Shown piece after piece: positions 52,401 through 62,400 of a stretch of DNA of 64,000 bases. The notes beneath the pieces are model-generated. The model was not told the DNA's origin. It saw nothing but the letters and a program-made list of their open reading frames with translations, and searched no databases. Source of the DNA: Heterotrichella gracilis. Taxonomy: Eukaryota > Sar > Xanthophyceae > Tribonematales > Xanthonemataceae. Numbering within the stretch: the stretch's first letter is position 1; each line of letters opens with the position of its first letter. Location: positions 1-64,000 of the forward strand of contig JAULBX010026496.1 of the NCBI GenBank assembly GCA_032358255.1, given 5' to 3'. Both the position numbers and the translations under genes were made by a program.

Positions 52401-53863
52401 GATCTCGGATTCCTCGTCTTTCTGGCCGAAATGGGCCCCGACCAGTTCGTTATTTTCAGAGATTTCGCCATATTTTCGTAAATAACGACGAAGATGGCCA
52501 CACTGGCCATGTTACAGAATGGCATACACTCCATCCTGGCAAGTACCTGCCTTGCTAGACCCCCGCCTCAAACCCTACCAAAGCCCCTCACCAAAACCCT
52601 GGACGAGACCCTAGCCCACTCACCTGCCAAGCTGGCCAGCCACGCATCCCCTTCCTCGTCATCCTTGTAGCGTATGTAGGAGCCATCTGGGTCAAAGTAG
52701 CCCTGGCTGCGCTCCTCACGCAGGTGGAAGGGCTCGATGGGGACACCGGCCTGCGGGCAAGGGGCGAACATAAATAAGCAAATAAAATGAACAGATTTAT
52801 TTCCATGAGAGTGTAGCCCTTGGCCCCTTTCCCCCTGCTACAAGTGCAGATGAGGAGAACAGGCCTAGTCGGGAAACCCCCATCCCCCCCTCTCACATCA
52901 TTATAAAGCTCCTCCGGCTCCTCGTAATCCTCCTCGGCATCGGAAATGTCCTCCAGAAAGTCGTTCACCAGCGCGGATTCCTCGTCCTCCCGCCGTGCCC
53001 TCGCCCGCATGGCGGCCGCCAGCTCAGCGGCAGCAGGGTCAGCGGGCACACAGGCGGACAGGCCGGGGGGTAGACGCCGGGGGTGGCCTGCGGGGCAGTG
53101 ACGCCGTTATATATGCAAATTTCATTGTAATGCATCTTACAATATTTACAAGATTTATTCGACAGTCACTTTCAGGGAGCCAACCCGTGCTCACAAGACT
53201 GTTGGGGTGCATATATATACACCAAAAATACATTATTACACAAAAATACATTACAAGACAAGGCTGCTAAGTCGGATCAGCCCCACCATGAAGAATGCCA
53301 CCACAAATGCATCGGTTTTGGGCTTCATTTTGCCTACATAACGCGCTGGTGTGTAGAGACGGCATAAGCAGTGCCAGTACAGGGCTGGTTGGCGCAAGGA
53401 ATTAGGATCGACTGCTAATCTGGCTGTACTGCTGGAAAGCATGGTAAGAAATGCACTCACAAGCCCCTGGTGGGTAAAACCCTACACCCTACCTGGCGAA
53501 GTCCCATCCGGCTCCATCTGCATTGCCATGTGCTGGCGGCAGTCGTCATCGGCGCCTGTGCCACACGCACCACAGCAAGCGTGACTGGAAGTGAGACACA
53601 GGCGACACACGCAAGTGTGAGACAATTGACGAAAGTGCCTGTGATAGACGCATCCCAGTGGGCATGTGCCACGCAGGTGACACCACAGAACCTTCCTAGG
53701 GTACATGGTTTAGGGTTTTGAATTGAGGTATTAGGGTTTCACCTGGCAGAAGCGTGCGGCGCTTCACCACAACCACAGCCTCCAAGGCCTTCCCTTCCAC
53801 ATCAGCAAAGCGCACGCGCTTCTTGGCAGCGCTAGGCGAATCAGCGCCCGGCGAATCAGCCAT
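49481..53863 (-). CDS. CD2BP2/LIN1-like U5 snRNP protein with C-terminal OCRE, 488 aa
   Basis: Exons: 53863-53743, 53555-53493, 53087-52897, 52750-52624, 52059-51908, 51523-51363, 50855-50645, 50422-50134, 49632-49481; phases agree (489 codons). The N-terminus has KKRVRFADVEG. Next come LEDISDAEEDYEEPEELYND and the hallmark VPIEPFHLREERSQGYFDPD…YIRYKDDEEGDAWLASL, found in CD2BP2/LIN1 of the U5 snRNP. A Gly-rich basic linker and FDRLTEYANLLMAHGDYDIY follow, then an acidic region and a C-terminal OCRE-type motif: FAYDEASGYWYNGSLGCYYD, LYGDAASGQWYAYRDGGYAP. Animal and yeast members end in a GYF domain. I see OCRE aromatic repeats and no GYF signature here, as I recall for plant relatives. The role would be tri-snRNP/U5 assembly in splicing. 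Confidence 0.87.
51160..51390 (-). repeat. Three copies of the exon 6 donor edge of the CD2BP2-like gene
   Basis: The true boundary (51338-51390: CACACCACCCACCTGTTMTGTTCAGGCACCACGCG) recurs at 51168-51210 and 51250-51296, about 85-90 bp apart; 51029-51055 is a weaker fourth. CCCTAAACCCTAA-type spacers separate them. Each keeps the CAG|GTGGGTGG donor on the gene strand. Confidence 0.85.
51706..51775 (-). repeat. Copy of exon 5 end of the CD2BP2-like gene
   Basis: CACCTCCAGGAGTTTACCCGAACTGCAGTATCCC…TGCTTGTACG aligns with 51903-51970 (CACCTCCAGGACCGTCTCCCCATACTGCAGCATCCC…TGCTTGTATG). It includes the donor and ~65 bases of exon. Confidence 0.8.
52231..52533. mobile_element. Probable MITE with ~40-bp terminal inverted repeats
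   Basis: The left end TGGAGTGCATGTCATGCCAT… and the right end …ATGGCATACACTCCA are inverted repeats. They match imperfectly for about 40 bp, through GCCATCTT. The interior (CTTCG…CGAAG, TTCG/CGAA-rich) is also loosely self-complementary. No transposase frame. A short target duplication was not certain: an extra GA/TC extends the symmetry at both ends. It lies in intron 4 of the CD2BP2-like gene. Non-autonomous DNA transposon is the best reading. Confidence 0.75.
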
Positions 53864-56480
53864 GGCGCCGCCCAGCTGCCCCACTCTGACAAGGTTTGGG
53901 CTGCACCACTCCAGCGAGGTTTCAGGTGGGCCACACAGCAAGCCTTCAGCTGTCCCCACACCAAACAAAAGGTTTTCACCTGTTGCGCAGCCCGGGGTCA
54001 CCGCTAAGGATGAGGGCTGGGCTCCTGGCACCTTTGGGGACCGCTGCTATTGCCACGCCGCAGCTGCCACTTTTACCGCTGCCCAAGGCACCAGACCACA
54101 CTGAGGGGTTGTGTTCACCCTGTGTGCGGGGACGGGTGTGGGTGGGGTGGCGTGGGATGAGCGCTGGATATGTGCCAGACATGAGAACAAAATTTGCGGG
54201 GAGGGTGCAACTTGATGGTAGGTAGATGGATGTGTAATGCAGAAAACTATGGTGGACCACAAGACGCGTACATGTAACACACGGCACTAACAAGACAGCT
54301 GGCGGTGCATTGCTTGGTACACGCCATTGCAAATGCCGAGGAAAATCTGCAGGCGACGTGAACAAGTAAACAGAGCCCAGTGCACAACTCGGAATACTAG
54401 CAAGCTATACCTTATGATCCCTTCCAGTGAACGGCACTCTAAGCCGACAACGGCTTGAAACTACCGTATATGGTATTGGCAGCCTCACCGCTCGTGGTTC
54501 ACCCACACCCAGCGAGGCAGTGGTGGCGCTGAAAAAGGCACGTACAAGATGGTTTACGCGAATGCGTCCTGCACGCTGAAAAGCTGACACGACCTGGGTT
54601 GTCAGGGAGCGCTTGTAAAAACCAATCTAAGGATGCATGCTTTATGCATGCATATTGACTTGGGTCATTCGTAGGCGAGGTTGCATATGCAAAGTAGACA
54701 AACCGTCCAACCTATAATACGAACAGGGTGCAACAGCATCACGCGCTAAAGCATTGACCAGGGTATGCACGCAAAACAGACAGGGGAGTACACCTGTGGG
54801 TCGAGACCCACTCAAACCCTGTCTAAACCCTAAGGAGCCAACTCAATTGCAGTGTCTGCGGCAGACATTCCGGGCCCGCGGCACACCATGGTTGGACCCT
54901 TTCAAAGCTGGCAGCAGGCCCATTTGAGTGGTCACTGTATACATTCCGGATGGGACTGCTGAAACGGGGCCCGGAATGTGTCTCCTCCAGCTGCAGCAGT
55001 GTGTCACTTAGTCTAGCCCCGCAAACACCCACAGCCATTTGTTGGTTGCTGCTACAAGGCCTTGAGGCCACTAGTGAGAGAAGTCACTGCCGTTTTAGTA
55101 TAGGGGTGATAACCTATCCGATGACATTGTGGGCCGTTCCCCCTCAAGTTTGTAGATTACATCGATCAAGCTAAAGTGCCAAACCAGCAAGCATCATGAT
55201 GCACTAAGCGTCACTAGCGCTGTGAGAATCATATCCCAAAATGCCCCCAGAGAAACTTGTGTACTTGTCCACCAACCAGACCTCGGCATAGTGCTGCCTC
55301 AGGCGAATTTTACGATAGCAAAAACAGGTCAGGGGTACCCTAAACATGACACCCTAGACGCAAAGGCCGGACAGCATCTGATTCACGGTGAAATCACCTG
55401 ACATGGCTCAGAGCCTTGCATGGGTTAAAAGAACGCTGGCCACGAAAAAATCAAAGCACAGTGATCGGCACAGGGTTGACAAACCAAGCTCAACACTGGG
55501 AAGAATGCACAATTTGAGTGAGTGCTAAAACTTGTACACTCACTGACCGTCATTTGATCACCCCTACGTTGCACTGGAACTTGCCATTACTGCGCACATG
55601 GGCATTGAAATTGATCACATTTTGCGCAAGGGCATTGAAACTGATGACATTGAACTTATCGTGCGCCTAATCCACCTGCCCAGCTTCCCAGTACGTGCAC
55701 CTTTCCCTCATTCTTTCCTGCCTAACTTATACACACGAATGGCGGTCAACTACATTGCTAGGTAAGGGTCATGACAGACGGGAGGGTGGTGCAAAAAGAC
55801 ACGGAACTAAACTCAATTTGCGTATAAAGCAGCAACAGCACTAATGCACAGCCATTATGGAAAGAAGTGTCACAAATCCCATCCCTGAGAGGTGGAAAGG
55901 TAGCAGCTGCTGGGTCGGACATCAGATGTTCTCCTCTCACTACGTCCCCCCTAACCTGCTAAAATTGTCCAAGGACAGGGTGCAAACTTAAAACTCTTTG
56001 TAATATTCAACATCAGGCCTAGGACCTCAGCAACAAGTGGACATTCGTTTAGAAAAAAACCTGATTTTTTACTATTTACTATTTTTGTTATCTAAAGCGG
56101 CCATTGTGACCACCCCAATCCTGCTTCAACGCCTGCCAACAATGTAAAACACAACTCACGTTACCGCCTCACGGCACCGAACAGACCCAAAGTGATCCCC
56201 AAGAAGCCTTAAAAGCACTTTAACAAACATTCCCAGCTAGCAAGCACAGCCTCAGTGCGCATGGCAGCTATGAATCCTGAAACGAAAGGTCGACTTCAAA
56301 CCACACACCCAATGCTGTAGCAACTGTGCCTCATGTAACAGTAATCAGACCTGAAGGGGATGGCCAGCCTCCAAGGTCGGCTACCTCTCAACCTCTCTCT
56401 CTCTCTTCCTCACCCACCACCCTCATACTTGCGACGAGGAGCATACTCACTAATTGTCTATTACGCTGTTTCTTTGATGT
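53864..56480. other. Intergenic, 2.6 kb, no gene seen
   Basis: Lies between the CD2BP2-like start and the kinase 3' end (both minus). Several short frames lack domains and splice links. A 14-bp palindrome (TGGGTCGAGACCCA) lies near 54797. The region should carry the CD2BP2-like promoter and the kinase 3'UTR. Confidence 0.45.
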
Positions 56481-59400
56481 TCATTGCGCTGCCATCTCTT
56501 GGAGCTGGTGCAGTACTGCATTAAAGCTGGGGCGCTGCTGGTGGTCGGCGTGCATGCACCTCCTGGCAAGGTCCTGCAGGCACAGGGGGGCACCGAGGTG
56601 AGATGTTTGAAATATTTACTTGAATTATCATCGGATTAATTGGCATGCAGCTCCTGGCAAGGTCCTGCAGGCGGCACAGGGTTGTACATAGGTGAGGCGT
56701 ATTATCATTTTAAACCGTTATTTCCTCTCAAGAAAGTGGTGGTGCACAGGTGGGGTCGACAGGCGCGCACGCACCTCCAGCCCCTGGGGCGTGCCTGGCA
56801 AGAAGGCCAGGCAGGCCTTCATGAACGCAACCTTCGTGATGATCCGAGGGGGGCCACGTGCCGTGCCATGCAATTCTTTGCTTTACCATCTTGAAATTCG
56901 GTGCAACAGCTGTTCAGTCCCAAGGGATAAAACACAGCTTTCCAAACACGCACCTCCAGCCCCTGGGGCGTGCCTGGCGGGAAGGCCAGGCAGGCCTTCA
57001 TGAACGCAACCTTCGTGATGATCTGAGGGGGCCGCATGCCGTGCCAGGCCCGCTGCCCGCACCACATCTCCCACACCAGCACCCCAAATGCATACACGTC
57101 GCAGCTGGGGGTGAGCAAACCCTCAGACAGCATCTCGGGGGGCATGTGGGTGACAGTGCCCTGGCTGGCGGTGGTGATTGACCCGCTCTGCAGCACGCGG
57201 CTGAGGCCAAAGTCCGCCACCTGGCAGATGGATTGGGTGAGTAAATGGTGTGGGAGTAGAGTGGTGTTTGGGAGGGAGTGGGGTATGGTGTGGTGGGAGC
57301 AAACTATTATTGGGGGTGCATCTTGGGCTGCATGTGGGGTGACTGTGCCTTTGCAGCGCCAACCTGACGGACAGGGTTCATAACCTACATCCAGTTAACC
57401 ATGGCCGCACCTTTGCCACTGCATCGTCCCCATTGCTGGTCAGCAGCACGTTCCCCGCCGACAAGTCCCCGTGTATGACTGAGTGCTCGTGCAGGTAGGC
57501 CATCGCTGCTGCAATGTCAGTGGCAACCCGCAGCACCCGCCGCAGCACCGCGGGGGAGGAGCTGTCGGTGGGGTCTGCAAGGGAACATATATTTATTTAT
57601 ATATAATGTCAATGAACACGCGAAATTGTAGTTACTGGACATCAGGAGCCACTCAGTGCTGCACCAAGGCTGGCAAGCCCCTCCTGGCCACCATCCAATC
57701 TGCATAACTGTCCTCGCATAAATCATTAACTTGATGAAGAATTTATAATAAATTGCCATGTATATTCACAACCTGCTGGAACCTATGCAACTAACCCAAC
57801 CAACTGCATGCACCCTACCTTCTCGGAAGCGGCCCCTATCCACCGCGCCCTGCAGCGACCCCCCACCGCAGTACTCCAGCACCATCCACGTCTCGAGCTG
57901 TCCAGAAAAGGTGGTGGCACCGGGGAAGACGCGGCCAGGCCCCGATCCAGAGCTTGTTGAGAAGGTGGTGTGCTTGTAGGTCTGGACGATGTTGGGGTGC
58001 GACAGCTGGCGGCACAGGGCGGCCTCTAGGGCTGGGTCCCCTGTGGAGCCTGAGCCTGAGCCGCTGGCAGACACCCCCTCATTGTGCACCATCACCTGCA
58101 GCCACAGTAAGGGTTTAGGGTTTTCAGAAACAGGGTGTGGGGTTGTGCCGCTGCAAATTAGAAGTGGCTCAGGGTTCAGGGATTAGGGTTTGTAGACCAG
58201 TCTCCAAGGCCAAAGACGCTAAAACAATCCTCAAAAGGCACAACCTGGCATCATTCTTGAAATGTTATATTGGCCCAGGCTGGTAATACTGCACTGCGCA
58301 CACACCTTGACCGCCACCTGGTTCCCGCTCCACAGGCCGCGGTACACGCGGGAACACGGTTTTCCTCCCCGAATTTACATTACAAGCTGGTCAGCTGACC
58401 CGATTCTAACTTTCCCCCTTTTTTAACCTGTTTTAATGTGATCAAACATGCTCACTTAAAATGGTGCTAGGCACTTGTTAGCCTCAATGGCCTCAAATGA
58501 CCCTGCCTGGGAACACTGCTCTGCGCACACACCTTGACCGCCACCTGGTTCCCGCTCCACAGGCCGCGGTACACGCGGCCATACGACCCCGCTCCAATCA
58601 TTGGCCCCAGCTGCACATCAGTGAATGGGTCCCGCTGGGGGGTGGTGGACAGGGAGAAGGTGGAGGAGGTGGAGCTGGTGGAGGTGGCGCTGCTGATGTT
58701 GGCCTGCAGGGGATGGTGGATGGTGGTGGGGGGCGGGGGGTGGATATAGTTGACGATTTAAATATTATATATTTGGCAAATAATTTGCGAAAGGGTAAAA
58801 TGGGTAGCACGAAAATGCGGTAAGCGGCACGACTGGTTGGCCATCTGTCACACTGGAAACAGTGTCAGTCAAGCCTTGGCTCTTGGACTGCGGTGAGGCA
58901 TACCCAGGCATGCTAATCTGGCTTCTACGCTGGAATGCACGTACGTACTTACTTTTTATTTGGCAAAGAATGTTCTATATTGCAGGGGATGTGGGGTGTG
59001 TCCATGTGTGTGTGTGTGTGCGCATTGCGGGGGTGCATCCTGAAGGGTTTAGAGTTTAGGATTTAGGGTACATCCTGGCTGGTCTAGGGTTTAGGGTGTG
59101 GTGTGCGCACCTCCACCACTCCAAAATAGTAGTTGGCTCCCTCCCCTGAGAAGGGCACGTAGTCAGGCACAGCAATGGCGGGCATGTTGGGGCCAAGGGA
59201 GGTGCTATTGCTGGGCCTGGGGGGATGAAAACCAGGGGTGAGGTGGGGTTTAACAACATAAAGAAAAAGAAAAGTTTGTTTAACAGAAACCCATGGAAAC
59301 GTTGTGAACTCCACTAAGTACTGTGCAATCCAGCTTTGAAGCCATGCCTGGGTATGCCTCGCCGCAGTCCAGGAGGCAAGGCTTGCTTGGCACTGTTTCC

Positions 59401-62400
59401 AGCGTGGCAGATGGTGGCCAGCCAGTCGTGCGGCTTACTTTACTACCCATGTCAGCAAAAGTTGTTCATGAAAAAGACAAAATGGACACCACATCCCAAC
59501 AATTTCCAACAGAACGAGTGGGATGGGCCGCATTGAAATGGGACACGGGCGCACACCTGAAAGCCACCTTGTGTATGCTGCCACGCTTGAAAGCTGGGTG
59601 GCAGTGCACTGCAAAGCTGGCACCCACAGCGGCGCAGGCTCGGTACCCCGCAACGCTGTTCTGCAGGGGGGAAGTGGGGGAATTAAGGCTGGTTTAGGGT
59701 GAAAGTGGGGGTGGGGGAGATATGCAGCATTGTTAAGCAGATTGCCTCCTGTGCGTGAGAATACCAAAACCCTAGATTTTAGACCTAAACCCTAGAGTGC
59801 ACTGATGCGCGGTACCCAGCTAGGCTGTTCTGCAGGGTGAGGTGAGGAAATGAGTGCGGGGTTTAGGGTTTGGGGTTAGAGTGGTGTAAGGGTGCACAGC
59901 GTTGCCAAGCAGACTGCAATCATGCGCACGCCTCTTGTGGGGCAAGGATGGTGCATGTGCAGTCCAAAACCCTAAACACTACGTCCTAAACTCTAGTACC
60001 CCACACTGCCTACCGATGGCTTCACCTCAATGGGCCATATGATTATGCACACTGACGTGGAACATGTGGCAAGTCATGGCGGCACATGCCTCGGGGTCGC
60101 GAACCTAAGCATACCCAGCTACACCCTAAATCCTAACCCTACAACCCTAAACCCTACGCCCTAGGCACACCTTGCTGTCAGCTGGCTCCATGAGGTCCCA
60201 GAACTGCCTGCCGATGGCCTCTTCGCGGTCGATACCTGCACGCACGCACCAGGCAGGAGGGTTTAGGGTTCAGGATTTAGGGTAAGGGTTGACCAGCACG
60301 CATGCACCAGTTGGAGGGTTTATAGTTTGGGGTTTGATTGCACGCACACAGTACGTGGGAGGGGGTAGGCCGCAGCAACACGCAGTGGGGTGCATGGCAG
60401 CGGCGCCGTGCTGTGCAAACCCTAAACCCTACGCCCTACGCCCTAAGCCAGCAAGCAGTGGTGTGCAAGGCAGCAGCGCCTTCCTGCGCAACCCTAGAAC
60501 TCTTACTCTGGCTGCATTGCTGCAATGCACGTAGCTAACCAATAAACAGGAGTGTAAACCGACTAGCCAGGCTGGCCCACCACCTCCAAACCAAGCTGAG
60601 GGGCGGGCAGGTGCGCACCTGTGATTCGGGTCCATGCCTCGTTGGCGTACACCACCTCCCAGTTGCTGCCCTCGGCGTTACTCAGCATGACCACACCCTC
60701 AGACAGGCTGTCGGTGGCTCTGCACAGCTGGCACTGCGGGGGGCACGGCGAGAAGCGGCAGCGTTAAAAATGGGGAATGGGAAATGATGTGGTTTGCCCT
60801 TGACACACCTGCCTTCCCGTTGAGTAGTTGGTCATGCTAGCTGCCGTTTTTGAAACGAGCTGCGCTTGTACTTGTGCTTGTAATCTGTTTCCATGGATGC
60901 GGGTGTGGTTGTACAAATTTATTGCTAGCCATTTTTATACGCTAACAGAAATGTTAAATGTATTGTTCTCTAAATGATGAAGAGTTTTGCTGATACTCGG
61001 GATGGTACCCACCTGCATTGCTGCCGCAGCGTTTGCCGCCGCCATGTCCCGCTCCAGCTCCCGCATCACCACCTCGGCAAAATTGCACAGCAGGTTGCAT
61101 TGCTGCGCGTCCAGTGTGCGCGGCTTGCTGTCAATCAAGCACCTGCGGGGAGGGTTTTAGGGTTTTAATGCCATTAGGGTTTTGGGGTTTTAATGTCATC
61201 AGGTTGCACTGCTGCGCGTCCAGCGTGCGCGGCTTGCTGTCAATCAAGCACCTGCCGGGAGGGTTTTAGGGTTTATGTCATCAGGGTTTTGGGGTTTCAG
61301 GGTTGAGGGTCGAGGGTGAGTGGGCCCAGAAGGCAGCTGTGGAGCGGGGTTTGGGTTTGAGGGTCAAAGTGGCAGGCAGGGGTCCAGGTGGCAGCCTGTG
61401 GTGGTTTCTAGTGTTTGGGGTTTTGGCAAAGCTCCACAGCAGCTTGCATTGCCGCACATCCAGCCTTGCCCATGTGGACGCAACGAGTGGTTTAGGGTTC
61501 GGGGACTAGGGTTTCGGGTGCGCGTCCAGGACTGCCCGTGTGGACGCAGCGCATGGTGCGATGAGGTGTTGCTGCTTAGAAGCGCAGCTTCAGACTTTCC
61601 CTAGGGTTTAGGGGTCAGCGTTTAGGGTGTACTTACAGTGTGCCCAGGGCTTCCCCTGTGGACGCGATGAGTGGCGCTGCTGCGTAGAAGCGCATCTTCA
61701 GTCCCGTCACCAACGGGCTGTTCTTGAACCTGCAAACATACGAAAGAGGCGAGGCGTAAGGCAGGCTGTGTCTGGGTACCGTGTCCGGGACTGTGTCTGG
61801 GGACTTTGCATTTGGGTTTAGGGATTTCAACGTACCGGGAGTCTCGCGTGAGGTCCTCCACCAGCAGCACCTCTGGGTTCTCAGACAGGATGGCCCATGG
61901 GTTTAGGGTTGAGGGTGCGAGTTCCAAGGTTTACGTTCAGAAAATCCACATACAAAACAATATAAAATCAAAGTAGGCATACTTTTATTTCATTAAATTT
62001 TATTAAAGTAATTAAAATGTAGCATCAGTACTCACCGAGAGTCTAGGCTCAGGTCCTCCACCAGCAGCACCTCTGGGTTCTCAGGCAGGATGGCCCACGG
62101 GCACATGGCGGTGCACACCCCCGGCTCCCGGTCCCCTTGGCTCCCGGGGATGCCCTGCTTGGATTTCATCCACACCCGATCCGTGTCAACCAGGGTGACG
62201 GCGGAGGCAGGCACCCCGAACAGGCTGCACATGAGCTTGGTGATGTGGTCAAAGCGGGGCTCCGGCTCTGTATCCAGCATGCCTAGGGAGCAAGGGGAGA
62301 GGGATGAGCCGGGCTTAGGGTTTAGAATGTAGGGTTTAGGGCTCGGGGGCTGTGTCCAGCATGCCTAAGGAAGAACAGGGAAACTCAAGTGAATACAAAA

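Noticed and set aside
52190-52558. 122-codon plus-strand frame across the MITE
   Set aside because: The frame is antisense to the host gene, lies inside a non-coding element with inverted termini and has no domain.
54785-54815. Hairpin TGGGTCGAGACCCA as a tRNA arm
   Set aside because: No D-, anticodon or acceptor-stem partners at the right spacing. I found no supportable tRNA in the window, though a covariance-model scan would be decisive.
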